Assembly (NCBI GenBank): GCA_036245525.1
Contig: BTPG01000002.1
Span: forward strand, 125,154,712-125,218,711
Reading direction: 5' to 3'
Source: Semisulcospira habei
Lineage: Eukaryota; Mollusca; Gastropoda; Semisulcospiridae
Length of the DNA: 64,000 nt
Position numbers and translations under genes: made by a program. Of this stretch, positions 9,306 through 19,150 are shown piece by piece. Positions within the stretch are counted from its first letter, which is position 1. The number at the start of each line of letters is the position of its first letter. The notes under the pieces were generated by a model. The model made no database searches. It was not told the DNA's origin and saw only the letters and a list, made by a program, of their open reading frames with translations.

Positions 9306-9594
9306 TACATATATTTTTAAATACCGTTAAGCATGTTCTTAATTAAACGAACTTTAGTTCGCGAACTCTGACGAACTACAGTTCACGATCTCGGACGAAC
9401 CAGGTTGGTTCTTAATTGGACGATCTAAAGATACGGCAAACCTAGTTGGAAGTAGTTCACGAACCTCGGCAAACCATAGTTTGCTGTCGGAAAAGGTTCG
9501 CTCAACGTGTTGAAAAAACAAAGGCGAACCTTTTCTCTGATTGGTCAAAACTTTTACCCTCTTCTGCGTTGGAGATAAGAAGACAGTCACCGAT

Positions 9595-9946
9595 ACAAAC
9601 AAATAATAATAATAATAATAATACCGTTATTATAATGTGAGAGTCCGAAATAGCTCAGGCGGTTAAACGTCGGAGCAGGAGAGCGAAGGGAATCGCCGGG
9701 TCGTGGGTTCGAATCCCGTCCCGGCCCCGGTAGCTGGATTCACAATCCAGGGGGAAAAACGGATTTGTTCAATAGCATGTCCGCTGAAAGGTCCTGGTAA
9801 ATCAAAGTGGCACAGTTGATCAGTGTTCAGGTCGTACTCCATAGGCAATATATTTCCCTGTCCCCCATAACCCGCCCGTTAGGGCCGTCCATGATCACCT
9901 CGGTGCTGTGGACGTTAAACCCGAACTAACCAACCACAAACAAATA
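9595..9946 (+). mobile_element. SINE-N with tRNA-like head, flanked by ACAAACAAATA duplications
   Basis: The direct duplications are at 9595-9605 and 9936-9946. The tRNA-like head is about 9649-9727: A-box-like TAGCTCAGGCGGTTA and B box GGTTCGAATCC. The body is shared with 41770-41995 and 43230-43419 (GGGGGAAAAACGGATTTGTT, TAGGGCCGTCCATGATCACC). The tail is GTGGACGTTAAACCCGAACT followed by AACC units. The (AAT)n stretch 9601-9623 before the head may be a separate small insertion. SINEs are transcribed by RNA polymerase III and depend on a LINE for copying. Confidence 0.85.
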
Positions 9947-10182
9947 TGGCGGACGGTGATATTTCACTCGTGCGAAGAACAAGACCTATTTTTATTGATT
10001 TGTGGGAGGCGCAACGCTGTTTGCTACTGCAAGGAGTGCAAAAACAAACATCGTTCAAATCGCGACGCGGCATAGCGGCAGCCATTTTGAACACCTTAGC
10101 AGACAGTAAGTACGCCGAATCAAGCACTTCAGTTAAGAAAGAGAACCATGGCAAACCTGGTTTGCTGAAGTTCCGCACCTAG
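9946..10182 (+). CDS. Small unrecognised ORF inside the TIR element
   Basis: Starts MADGDISLVRRTRPIFIDLW and has 78 codons. I do not recognise a family. The acidic-then-basic opening and the tryptophan-containing helix-like stretch recall the start of MADF/SANT-type DNA-binding proteins carried by some Harbinger elements, but that is only a guess. A strong splice-donor match (GTAAGT at 10108-10113) follows the codons for TLAD, so it could be a first exon. The SINE insertion ends exactly at the start codon: pre-insertion DNA would have read ACAAACAAATATGG. Confidence 0.35.
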   Translation: MADGDISLVRRTRPIFIDLWEAQRCLLLQGVQKQTSFKSRRGIAAAILNTLADSKYAESSTSVKKENHGKPGLLKFRT

Positions 10183-10274
10183 GTTCGTTCAACCTCAATT
10201 AAGAAACAAACCAAAAGATCGCCGATCTTCTCCGATCTAGGTTTGCCGAACAATAGTTCGTCTAATTAAGAACC

Positions 10275-10670
10275 TTAGCCAATTTTTCAAGCACTCAACC
10301 CCTACCCGATTTCAGCCATGCAAGTTAGTCACAATTCTTAAACTCTTACCACCAATGCCACGGCCAGACCAGCCACATACCCCCAGGGGAAAGAAAACGG
10401 GAAGAGAGGGTTGGGCAGGGTGGGGGGATGGGGGTGGGGAGATGGGGTTAGCCTAACGCAAATTGTGGGCAAGAAAAAATAATAAATTACACGACACCCC
10501 ATCGACTGCCCGTCGAGGACCGGCTGCTGCTCATGACACGCTGGAGTGACTTATGTCCCAATAATTCCCTCCCCTTGCTGGAGTTGTCGCCCCTGGCTCA
10601 TCGTTACTTAGTTTGGCGCCAGTTTTTCCCGCCTGCATTTAGTGTGTAACAAACTCAGCAAATGGCACCG
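10275..10670. other. No gene recognised
   Basis: G-rich at 10400-10450, otherwise featureless. No terminal repeats or coding motif were seen. Confidence 0.4.
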
Positions 10671-10673
10671 TCT

Positions 10674-10739
10674 GCAAGAGGCATAGATCCTGATGAGCTC
10701 CCGCGACAGCGGGGGCTCAACAGGATATATGACTCTTGT
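10674..10739. repeat. H1 hairpin, diverged
   Basis: The left arm GCAAGAGGCATAGATCCTGA and the right arm ACAGGATATATGACTCTTGT carry several unpaired changes. It is one of the older copies. Confidence 0.8.
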
Positions 10740-11075
10740 ATAATTGGACAAGATGCTCAGATACATGTGTCGTGCTTCTCTGAACCATCGCAGTAGGTGT
10801 CCATCATGAGGTGACTGTCGATTCAGAACTTGCTGAGCAGTCTATTGATCTATTGACGCTGGGATTTGGGTAGGTGAGATGGATTGACAAAAAGCTGACG
10901 GGGCTCTTCAGTCACGGCCTATGTCTCAATCTGGCATGTGGAATGCGTAACATTACCACCCCCCTCCCCCCCTTGTCCACTTATATCTGTGTTTACAACG
11001 TGGAGGAGACAGTCTGGGCGTTTCATCGAGAGCTTGGTGAACTTTGTATTGATCTTGTGAATTGAGGAATTGGGT

Positions 11076-11831
11076 AGGTGTGTTACGAAGTGGAGTTGTA
11101 GTCGAAGTATGATAAACACACCAGACACACACGCACGTAGAGTTCTTTTAAATAGACCTCATTCAGCTGCAATCCGTCAACCGTGGCTTAAGGATGTAGA
11201 CAAAACTGGAGTAACAGTTCCAACAATATTTAATTCAGCGATGCGATATCCTCGCAGTAATGCTCTTTCAAATGCACAAACTACTGAATACAAAGTCTCT
11301 TCTGCTATGTCCATACTACGACTCAAAGTTTCTCATACACAGCGTCTCTCACAATAAACTGCGTATCTCTACAACTGACAAAGCAAGACAATGTACTAAC
11401 GGGCTTTCCCAGCGCCCTCCTTATATACACTATCAAAATCTAGAATCTTCTACGGAAATCATATAACTCAACCAATCAGAACGAAACGCGCAGCCGAAAC
11501 TCATTAACATGAATTTTCCAGAAACAATATATCAGGCTACAAAAACACGGCTGCTCACTACACGCGCACAGAAAACAAAAAGTAGCGAAAAAGTTGCGAT
11601 GTCACCTAACCGACGTGACACTTACGAGGCCACTAGACAGTGCGACCCTTCTACAACGCACCGGACTAAACACAACAAAACGAAATCGGCTCTACTCACG
11701 GGCAAGAGAAAAACTTACTAAAAAAATACGAGAATCATAACCGTGATAGCTCAAATAAACGACATATCGTTACCTACGAATAACACATGTACGCTCTCAC
11801 AGGATAACACAACCACAATCGTAACAAGGTG
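11076..11831 (+). mobile_element. Solo LTR (746 bp) with 5-bp target duplications AGGTG
   Basis: The LTR is 11081-11826. It begins TGTTACGA and ends TCGTAACA, an 8-bp inverted terminal pair with the canonical TG...CA. It is flanked by AGGTG at 11076-11080 and 11827-11831. A TATA-like CTTATATAC lies at 11420-11428. No gag, pol or second LTR is nearby, so it is a solo LTR left by recombination. A 5-bp duplication suits Ty3/gypsy or BEL-type elements. Orientation is taken from the TATA-like motif only. Confidence 0.85.
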
Positions 11832-11841
11832 ACAGGCGACC

Positions 11842-11842
<1 letters not shown>

Positions 11843-11901
<59 letters not shown>

Positions 11902-12006
11902 GTCTGTGTATGTGTGTGCGCGCGCGTGTGCGCTTGTGTGTGTGTGTTTGTGTGTGCGTGTTTCTCCCCGTGTGTGTGTGCGTGTGCATGCATGAGTGTG
12001 TGTGTG
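11843..12006 (+). repeat. (GT)n microsatellite with CG interruptions
   Basis: Long alternating GT tract with CGCGCG and TGTATG interruptions. It lies 12 bp beyond the solo LTR's right target duplication. Confidence 0.95.
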
Positions 12007-12596
12007 GTCAGGTGGTGCAGACGAGGGAAAACCGTGGTTGGAGCGTAATTTAATTGCCAAACTGCACTGAGAGGGTGACTCGGTGAGACCAGTAAACAAG
12101 AACGGGAAAAATGACCGGACTGATCCCAAACCAATGAAGGCCCTCCTGGCACGTCTTGGCAACCATGAAACACAAATCTTCACGCTAGAACAGTGACTCG
12201 GCCACGCGAGTCAGCTGCAATAATTAACCAATCATGGGACACTCGCAAACAATGACATTCACAGTAACACCAACATATCAGGGCCTGACGGGCTTAGCAT
12301 GCTGGTATGCGAGAAAGCCTCCGCGCGCACCCGTGCTGAACACGGCAGGCCCCTATTCACCAACAGTTGAAAAGACAAGAGTGGATTGGTTTGGTCTTCA
12401 GAAATTGGTGCCCTCCCTCCCTCCCTCCCTCTCTCTCTCTCTTTCTCCCCTCCCTTCCCCACCTGACCCTCCCTCTCTCTTCTCTCTATACCTCTCTCTT
12501 CTCTCTATATTTACAACATCCTTGTCACATTACGAGACTTGCGATTTTGATATATTTTCTTCTTGTAATGTTCAAAGCCCAATTAGCATAACAACT

Positions 12597-12662
12597 GCAA
12601 GAGGCGTAGACCCTCATGAGCCCCCGCGAATGCGGGGGCTCATGAGGATCTACGTCTCTTGC
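12597..12662. repeat. H1 hairpin with paired changes
   Basis: The left arm has GGCGTAGACC and the right arm GGATCTACGTC, so the CATAG to CGTAG change occurs in both arms. The right-hand flank (TTTGTGTCCATATTCCTTGA, later a degenerate repeat) resembles the H1 element's outer part. Confidence 0.9.
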
Positions 12663-12699
12663 CAAAACCCCTTTGTGTCCATATTCCTTGACTATCCAT

Positions 12700-13350
12700 G
12701 TTCCTTTGACGACTGAAGCTCTCTGACGTGCAATTGACAATGACGTCAAAAAACACAATCTACGTCCACAAACAGGAAAGGAGCGAAGCCCCAAAGGCGT
12801 AACGTATACAGTTTTAATGACCTTGAAGAAACGGGCTCGAGGTCGCCAAAATAAAAAGTGCACAGCACGGTTGCGAAGTGAAACTACCTAAGCTTGTCCG
12901 CTGGCCGAAAAAAGAGGCAGAAGAAAATGAAAGGGCAGCGAAAATAAATAAATAAAATAAAATAAAATAAAATATAAAATTTTTTTTAAAAAACCACGGG
13001 AAATCCTGTAAGCTTCGTTCAGCTGCCAGATAAATCAACTTCTTATCGCTTTACTGTTCTTCCATATTCTATCTGACCTGAAATCAAAGTGCATATAATG
13101 TTCTTAACAAGTTGGTAACATCCCCTTTAACCCTTAGTCAGTCGGCAGCGCTTTTCGTCGAGGTAATTCCGACAGACTAATGGTTAATGTAACTGATCCG
13201 CCCTCGCATTTGAACTAATCAAGTACCCTCACTCGCAGTCCTCGTGGAAATGAAAATAGCATCAAAGGCGGGGGCAGAATAAGACTCCTAGCGCGGTGCA
13301 TTGGAGACCAACTGAACCACTTCTGCGCCCCCGTCTGGACCAGGAGTGGC
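12700..13350. other. No gene recognised
   Basis: Contains decayed H1-element flank (12680-12780), an (AAAT)n/(AATAA)n run at 12943-12990 and a short H6-like scrap near 13135-13185 (CCCTTAGTCAGTCGGCAGCG). No coding motif. Confidence 0.45.
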
Positions 13351-13352
13351 TG

Positions 13353-13371
13353 AGGGGGGGGGGGGGGGGGG
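13353..13371 (+). repeat. Poly-G tract
   Basis: About eighteen G in a row. Confidence 0.9.
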
Positions 13372-13524
13372 CTGAACAACGAACGACTTCAACCCGAACA
13401 CTCTCGCCAATGCAAAAATGCAAATGTTTACCGTCTGAGTCAGCAACAGGCACGGATTCTCATGAGACACTACGGCTGCAGGTCTCAATGAACATGTGAA
13501 CATGACTGACTGAGAAACTGGAAA

Positions 13525-13726
13525 TTCAATTCGATACGATACGAATACAAATCGATACGATACGAAATGAAACGATTCGACACGACACAAAACAATACAA
13601 TAAAACACAAACCTACACAATACAATAATACTAAACAATACAATTGAAAGCAATGCATTGCATTGCTTTCAATTGTATTGTCTTGTATTGTAATGCAATG
13701 CAACGCAAAGCAACGCAACGCAACAC

Positions 13727-13761
<35 letters not shown>
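13525..13761. repeat. ATACG/ATACA pentamer repeats, palindrome and (AAT)n
   Basis: Imperfect 5-bp repeats of GATAC and ACAAT type run from about 13525 to 13725. They enclose a perfect palindrome at 13636-13680 (CAATTGAAAGCAATGCATTG centre). (AAT)n follows at 13726-13761. Confidence 0.85.
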
Positions 13762-13764
<3 letters not shown>

Positions 13765-14049
13765 TATAATGTTTCTGAAATACTGGTTCATTCAACGACC
13801 AAACGCCAACACCGTCCGAGAAACATCGATACAAATTGGTCTCAGCAAGAGGCGTGGGTCCTCATGAGACCCCGCAGTCGCAGGGCCCATGCGGATCTAT
13901 ATCTCTTGCTGTTGGATCATGTACACTGTTTAATCGGCAGTGAATGGGGCTAATCCCTCAGGTGAATCATGTACACTGTTTAATCGGCAGTGAATGGGGC
14001 TCATGTACACTGTTTAATCGGCAGTGAATGGGGCTAATCCCTCAGATGA
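13765..14049. mobile_element. H1-type MITE whose right end is tandemly repeated
   Basis: The left part (GTTTCTGAAATACTGGTTCA and ATTCAACGACCAAACGCCAA) matches other full H1 elements. The hairpin is 13845-13909. The right end ATCGGCAGTGAATGGGG is present three times, at 13916-13965, 13966-13999 (shortened) and 14000-14049. This is a small tandem array made of the MITE terminus. Confidence 0.8.
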
Positions 14050-14316
14050 ATTGGGGTTTTTTTTTGTTGTTGTTCAACACATGGCAAAGGACAAAAACGT
14101 ACACCAGTTCGACACTCAATCATTCCACCACTCAACCAGTTAACTGAAATATCAATGAAATCGCCTGCAGTGGACTTTTTGGTACTTCATATTTCTGGCT
14201 TCGAAAGCACACAGGGCTTACGCCCCCATGCCCTTCTGAAGGCAAAAATATACTGACCAATCCAGTGTTCTGACCAAGCAGCGAAAACTGGTCACAGGCG
14301 TTGAACCCACCTCGCG

Positions 14317-14385
14317 TGTGCTGGTCCGTGATTTTGGACCTTACGGCCCCCGGGGCCGTAAGGTCCAAAATCACAGACCAGCACA
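14317..14385. repeat. H4 hairpin, near-perfect
   Basis: TGTGCTGGTCCGTGATTTTG pairs with CAAAATCACAGACCAGCACA. The inner arms GGACCTTACGGCC and GGCCGTAAGGTCC are perfect and the centre is CCCCGGGG. No TTAA boundary is apparent in this family. Confidence 0.92.
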
Positions 14386-14479
14386 GGCAAATCACAGTGT
14401 CATGTCAATGAAAAACGCAGACACAATGGCGTCGCCTGTCGTGTCCTCATCTGTGTAAGGTGAGAGAGGAGACGCAGAC

Positions 14480-14885
14480 GTAATGAAAGTCAATGAAGTG
14501 GCCGGTCTAGTGGTCTTCCTCGCCCACACCCCAGTGCGTAATGAAAGTCAATGAAGTGGCCGGTCTAGTGGTCTTCCTCTCCCACACCCCAGTGCGTAAT
14601 GAAAGTCAATGAAGTGGCCGGTCTAGTGGTCTTCCTCGCCCACACCCCAGTGCGTAATGAAAGTCAATGAAGTGGCCGGTCTAGTGGTCTTCCTCGCCCA
14701 CACCCCAGTGCGTAATGAAAGTCAATGAAGTGGCCGGTCTAGTGGTCTTCCTCGCCCACACCCCAGTGCGTAATGAAAGTCAATGAAGTGGCCGGTCTAG
14801 TGGTCTTCCTCGCCCACACCCCAGTGCGTAATGAAAGTCAATGAAGTGGCCGGTCTAGTGGTCTTCCTCGCCCACACCCCAGTGC
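14480..14885 (+). repeat. 58-bp tandem array, 7 copies
   Basis: Unit landmarks are GTAATGAAAGTCAATGAAGT, GGCCGGTCTAGTGGTCTTCC and CCACACCCCAGTGC. Units are nearly identical. The last unit runs directly into an H3 hairpin at GTGCGCAAAG. Confidence 0.97.
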
Positions 14886-14981
14886 GCAAAGACCATAGCG
14901 CCGACGCCAGCCGCTGTTGGTCCGCGGACGGCTGTGCGGCTCGGGCCAAAGGCGGCCGACGTCGGCCCGATGGCCTTTTGC
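14886..14981. repeat. H3 hairpin, diverged
   Basis: The left arm CAAAGACCATAGCGCCGACG pairs partly with GGCCGACGTCGGCCCGATGG and CCTTTTGCG. It abuts the 58-bp array. Confidence 0.75.
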
Positions 14982-15087
14982 GCATTGGGACAAGGCCAGC
15001 GACCATAATCAATCCGGCCCTCATACACACAAAAAGCCACCCTCCCATTAAAAAGGTATCATCCTACACCCTCATTATACCTACCGC

Positions 15088-15190
15088 GGGGAGCTGGAGT
15101 CTCCGAGAGCGCAGGTGTAAGAGTGTTCGACTCTCGTTCGAAAGATCATGGGTTCGAACCCAGCTGGTGTCAAAATTTGTACAGATCTCT
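15088..15190 (+). mobile_element. tRNA-like SINE head or decayed tRNA
   Basis: GAGCGCAGGTGTAAGAGTGT and a good B box GGTTCGAACC (15151-15160) are spaced as in a tRNA-derived promoter. The acceptor ends do not pair into a convincing tRNA, so I call it SINE-derived. The downstream body is not shared with the other SINEs here. Confidence 0.55.
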
Positions 15191-15437
15191 TTTTCGGTGC
15201 TCTGTCTTTGAAATCAACTTCGTGGTGGACAATTAATGACGTTTTCAAGCTCAACACGTTTAACTCTGTGCGTGCGGTTGGTTTTGCTGTTGTTATTTTT
15301 CATTGTCCACCACACTGAGATGCTTCATTCTTGCTGTTTCTGGTTTCACTGAGACGTGTCCAAGGGAAGCTAAGTTACCCTGCGGTGGATCTTCGATGGT
15401 TTCACAGACATTAGCCCTAACACAATGGCAGCGACGA
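15191..15437. other. No gene recognised
   Basis: No motif or repeat seen. Confidence 0.35.
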
Positions 15438-15530
15438 GGTTAACATCCTGACTGCTCCTGATAATGCCGCTCGGCACGAAAGACGCGTAATTACGCGTCA
15501 TTTCCGCCAAACAGTATGGTCAGTAGCAAT
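15438..15530. repeat. H6 element copy
   Basis: GGTTAACATCCTGACTGCTC and GATAATGCCGCTCGG on the left pair with the right arm CCGCCAAACAGTATGGTCAG. The centre GACGCGTAATTACGCGTC is a perfect palindrome. The right TTAA end is eroded. Confidence 0.8.
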
Positions 15531-15767
15531 CACGGACCTAAAGGCCAAAGGCGACTTTCTCAGGGGCCCCTGTCAGAAAGGGATTCGAGAGCCCGGCCAT
15601 TAACCACGGCACTCGATCAGTCCCCTAGACCGTGTTAACCCCTTCATTCCCAGGGCCAACCGGATCTGGGGCCAAGTGACTCATTTTCGAGTCCGGCGGT
15701 GGAGCTTGATTCATCCGACATCAAATCTCGACGGAAGGATGTAAATGCGGCCAATGGCGGCAAACAA

Positions 15768-15832
15768 GGCGAGGCGTGAACTCTCATGAACCCCTGCTGC
15801 TGCAGAGGCCACATGAGAACCTATGCCTGTTG
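15768..15832. repeat. H1 hairpin variant leading into the 62-bp array
   Basis: GAACTCTCATGAACCCCTGC pairs with GCAGAGGCCACATGAGAACC. Its right flank, GTTGCTGATGG, is the first bases of the adjacent array unit. Confidence 0.8.
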
Positions 15833-16310
15833 CTGATGGAAGAGTCTGGCTGAAGGATTGAAGCGCGGGCTGGTAGTGCTAGTCTAACATGTTGCTGATG
15901 GAAGAGTCTGGCTGAAGGATTGAAGCGCGGGCTGGTAGTGCTAGTCTAACATGTTGCTGATGGAAGAGTCTGGCTGAAGGATTGAAGCGCGGGCTGGTAG
16001 TGCTAGTCTAACATGTTGCTGATGGAAGAGTCTGGCTGAAGGATTGAAGCGCGGGCTGGTAGTGCTAGTCTAACATGTTGCTGATGGAAGAGTCTGGCTG
16101 AAGAATTGAAGCGCGGGCTGGTAGTGCTAGTCTAACATGTTGCTGATGGAAGAGTCTGGCTGAAGGATTGAAGCGCGGGCTGGTAGTGCTAGTCTAACAT
16201 GTTGCTGATGGAAGAGTCTGGCTGAAGGATTGAAGCGCGGGCTGGTAGTGCTCGGGCTGGTAGTGCTCGGGCTGGTAGTGCTCGGGCTGGTAGTGCTCGT
16301 CTAACATGTT
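15829..16310 (+). repeat. 62-bp tandem array, 7 copies, plus 15-bp subrepeats
   Basis: Unit landmarks are GTTGCTGATGGAAGAGTCTG and GCGCGGGCTGGTAGTGCTAG. At 16241-16299 the piece CGGGCTGGTAGTGCT is repeated four times as a 15-bp subarray. Confidence 0.97.
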
Positions 16311-16348
16311 CAGTCCAGCGGACGCAGACTGTCTTTCTGCAATCTTCC

Positions 16349-16553
16349 TTAACTCATTCTACCCCATCACCGGAATCCCCAAATGTCCTCTGAAGCCTGC
16401 ATTGCAGTGCAAGACACAGATCGACCATGATAGTTCAAGGGTGATGCCAGAATAGCTTGGCGCCCATAGGCGCCAAGCTATTCTGACATCACCCTTGAAC
16501 TATCATAGTCGATCCATATCTTGCTGCGGCGTGTCTGGGGTAGGATGGGTTAA
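16349..16553 (+). mobile_element. H2 MITE, TTAA-bounded, left member of a back-to-back pair
   Basis: TTAACTCATTCTACCCC at the left end and GGGGTAGGATGGGTTAA at the right end are terminal inverted repeats. The central hairpin (16422-16513) has AGCTTGGCGCC arms. The right TTAA (16550-16553) also starts the next, inverted copy. Confidence 0.9.
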
Positions 16554-16743
16554 TCCATTCTACCCCCAGACACACCACAGCAAGATATGGATCGAACATG
16601 ATAGTTTAAGGGCCTATGGGCGCCAAGCTATTCTGGCATCACCCTTGAACTGTCATGGTCGATCTGTGTCCTGCACTGCACTGCAGTCTTCAGAGGACAA
16701 GGGCAACATTTGAGCATTTCGGTCTTGGGGTACAATGAGTTAA
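16550..16743 (-). mobile_element. H2 MITE, inverted member of the pair
   Basis: Starts TTAATCCATTCTACCCCC and reads the H2 sequence in reverse. It ends GGGGTACAATGAGTTAA. The left hairpin arm is shortened: GTTTAAGGGCCTATGGGCGC lacks the GTGATGCCAGAATAGC part. Confidence 0.88.
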
Positions 16744-16797
16744 CTCAACACCTAAAAGCCCTAGCTGTCCCGGGAACGTGGATTCATAGTGGTGTCA

Positions 16798-16866
16798 GCA
16801 AGAGGCATAGATCCTCATGAGCCCCCGCAACTGCGGGAGGCTCAAGGGGATCTATACCTTTTTCTG
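16798..16866. repeat. H1 hairpin
   Basis: GCAAGAGGCATAGATCCTCA and GAGCCCCCGCAACTGCGGGA are clear. The right arm is degraded (GGGGATCTATACCTTTTTC). Confidence 0.85.
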
Positions 16867-16880
16867 CTTGGGTGCTGTTC

Positions 16881-16952
16881 AATATGCGCCGTGAGATGGT
16901 CTTAGTCGGCTGCTCGGCGTTAAACCCAAATAACTAACTAACCAACCGCTGT
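16881..16952 (+). mobile_element. SINE-O tail fragment
   Basis: GCCGTGAGATGGTCTTAGTC and CGGCGTTAAACCCAAATAAC with (ACTA)n. The same tail occurs at 47572-47632 and, inverted, at 43173-43229. Confidence 0.8.
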
Positions 16953-17483
16953 TCAATACTTCCTCGCGATTAACGGGTTTCTGATCAAGCTGGCCTCTTA
17001 TGTCTTTTTGTCGCTAGGGACTACCCTTGATCCATCAGGGTCGGCCCATTAAGCCAATTTGGAATTACCCTTGAGCCCTCTGGTCAAATCATGTGTCGCC
17101 TTTTACCGTGGAAATGAAAGAGTTATCTATTTTTCGCCGTAGAACCCACAAACGTAAAAAAGCGTAAAGTAACCCAAGACCAATGGTAATGTATATTCCG
17201 TGTCAACAGGTGTCTTCATGTGCCCTCCTAGAACCAAGCCTAAATTCTCATGGTACCAGTTAGTCCACCATGTTCATTACATCAAGACGGTGTCAGTGTT
17301 GAATGAAATGGGCCGCGAGGGAGAAATCCGAATCCAAACTACCAAAGGACAATAGTTCATTTGGGGAGGTACTCAAACCAGAACGCTTTGTAACTAACTT
17401 AACTGCGCAGTCAATATTATGATACTCACTTTTGACGGGAAAAGTCACTGAGACAGACCACGGAATGTCAACTCAAATAATTA
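16953..17483. other. No gene; decayed H2 pieces only
   Basis: GGGACTACCCTTGATCCATC and AATTACCCTTGAGCCCTCTG (17018-17090) look like old H2 right arms. The rest is unrecognised. Confidence 0.45.
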
Positions 17484-17487
17484 TCCT

Positions 17488-17698
17488 AACCCCTTTGCGG
17501 CCGAGAAAAAGTGAGCACAATGCAACTGCAAGAGGCGTAGATCCTCATGAGCCCCCGCAACTGCGTGGGCTCATGAGGATCTACGCCTCTTGCTGACACC
17601 ACTTTGTATCGCCGTTCCTTGGGGCGCCTTGGCGTGGAATTAAGACGGACGTCCGAAACACAACTTGCGTCCACTGGCAGTCAAGGCGTTAAGCTCAG
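17488..17698 (-). mobile_element. H1 MITE, nearly complete
   Basis: The termini are CTAACCCCTTTGCGGCCGAG and GGCAGTCAAGGCGTTAAG. The hairpin 17528-17593 has GGCGTAGATCC/GGATCTACGCC, a paired change from CATAG. The interior GGCGTGGAATTAAGACGG holds an unoccupied TTAA; in the copy at 27152 this same site contains an H2 element. Confidence 0.88.
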
Positions 17699-17772
17699 TT
17701 CTCGCTCCCGCAATCAGCTCCTTACGTCCTCAAGAGACATAGATGTTCATTACGATCTACGAGATCCTCTAT

Positions 17773-17988
17773 TTAACTCATTCAGCCCCGACGGCCGTAT
17801 TTCCCAAACTTTGGAGGCGTCATCTAACGACTATGCACCAGTTGCATGGAGATGGGTCGACCATGATAATTCAAGGGTAGTGCCAGATTAGCTTGGCGCC
17901 GACAGGCGCCAAGCTAATCTGGCACTACCCTTGAATTATCATGGTCGGCTCATCTCCTGCTGTAGGGTGTCGGGGCTGAATGGGTTAA
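17773..17988 (+). mobile_element. H2 MITE, TTAACTCATTCAGCCCC subtype
   Basis: The ends are TTAACTCATTCAGCCCC and GGGGCTGAATGGGTTAA. The hairpin arms carry GGGTAGTGCCAGATTAGC against GCTAATCTGGCACTACCC, different from the GGTGATGCCAGAATAGC subtype in both arms at once. Confidence 0.92.
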
Positions 17989-18076
17989 AAGGAACTAAGA
18001 GATTTTGCTGCCAGAGAATCAGCTCGTTCATTTCAGGTGGTACTGACAACAAATCACAGTGCTCACTTCAATCTCC

Positions 18077-18640
18077 AAATGACTGGAATAGTCAACGCAC
18101 TTTGTCAGTGGCCAAATAATAATAATAATAATACCGTATTATAGGCGCTTTTCTCAATTTGGGGAAATCGACTCAAGCGCCGCGCCTGAACCAACGCCAC
18201 ATCACGAACAGACACGGATTTACGCCATTTAAGACAAACACAGTACAAGACAACGAAGGCCAGTCAGCTACTGAAGTACAGAGATTTTGATCGCTGTATT
18301 GAATTGTAAAGTGGCCTGAAACCGGTACCAAAGTGTGGGAATGACTGGAATAGTCAACGCACTTTGTCAATGGCCAAATGACTGGAATAGTCAACGCACT
18401 TTGTCAATGGCCAAATGACTGGAATAGTCAACGCACTTTGTCAATGGCCAAATGACTGGAATAGTCAACGCACTTTGTCAATGGCCAAATGACTGGAATA
18501 GTCAACGCACTTTGTCAATGGCCAAATGACTGGAATAGTTAACGCACTTTGTCAATGGCCAAATGACTGGAATAGTCAACGCACTTTGTCAATGGCCAAA
18601 TGACTGGAATAGTCAACGCACCTTGTGTTAACCCCTTGGC
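18077..18640 (+). repeat. 37-bp tandem array split by a SINE
   Basis: The unit contains AAATGACTGGAATAGTCAAC and GCACTTTGTCAATGGCC. One unit lies at 18077-18117 and about eight more from 18340 to 18623. The intervening 222 bp are a SINE-V fragment. Confidence 0.93.
18118..18339 (-). mobile_element. SINE-V, 5'-truncated, inserted in the 37-bp array
   Basis: The reverse complement matches the SINE at 60379-60975 from CACACTTTGGTAC to the tail (CGGCGCTTGAGTCGATTTC, GAAAAGCGCC, ATTATT repeats). The 3' stem-loop and the (ATT)n tail are shared with LINE D. Confidence 0.85.
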
Positions 18641-18750
18641 TGCAAGTGATCGCGAACTGCGCGTCTGGCACGACTGCAGACTGACCGACAATCGCGCGCA
18701 TGAGCACCGATGCAAATGGGACGAAATTAGGCACAGAGCACACGGGACCA

Positions 18751-18889
18751 GCAAGAGACATAGATCCACAGGAGGTTTCACGTCTCTTGCCGCTGGGTAG
18801 CGTTCTTCTGGCGTGTCCCTAGAAGAGGCACAGAGTCTCGTGAGCCCTCGCAGGCTGCGGGGTTACATGATAATCTGTCTCTTCCCGAC
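18751..18889. repeat. Two decayed H1 hairpins
   Basis: 18751-18793 is a collapsed copy (GCAAGAGACATAGATCC then TCACGTCTCTTGC, middle lost). 18824-18889 is a full-length but mismatched copy (AGAGGCACAGAGTCTCGTGA with GATAATCTGTCTCTT). Confidence 0.75.
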
Positions 18890-19019
18890 ACAGAACGGGT
18901 GCACGCTCATACTGAGAGAAATCACCGTGGTTTAGGCTACTCCGACTGATGTCAGTCACCATAAAAATCAAACCATTTTGGACGTCTGTAGGACGCACAT
19001 TCCTAGTATTCACAGGGTA

Positions 19020-19150
19020 TTCCCCAGTAAGCAAGGCCCTCGCGCGGGCCCACTGCGGCGGCCGTTGGCCCGAAGAAGTTTTGCTACTGGGGTCAGGGCG
19101 ACGTCTCCGGATCGTCGTTGGCCCGCGCACGGCCCGAGAACCTTGTTTTC
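19020..19150. repeat. H3 hairpin with expanded loop
   Basis: GGCCCACTGCGGCGGCCGTT and GGCCCGAAGAAGTTTTGC face GATCGTCGTTGGCCCGCGCA and GGCCCGAGAACCTTG. The order of the halves is irregular. Confidence 0.6.

Larger units (their letters stand above)
9335..10271. mobile_element. DNA element with inverted termini GTTCTTAATTA(A/G)ACGAACT
   Basis: The left end 9335-9361 and the right end 10245-10271 are inverted copies over about 27 bp, and further inverted homology extends inward (CGGCAAACCTAG, GGTTCTTAATTG). The outer flanks do not show a convincing target duplication. Inside are a SINE (9606-9935) and a 78-codon ORF (9946-10182). A non-autonomous DNA transposon or a decayed autonomous one are both possible. 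Confidence 0.65.

Noticed and set aside
15088..15170. Functional tRNA gene
   Set aside because: B box is good but acceptor and D stems do not pair convincingly; SINE head is the simpler reading. The same applies to 9649, 31945, 35729 and 60378.
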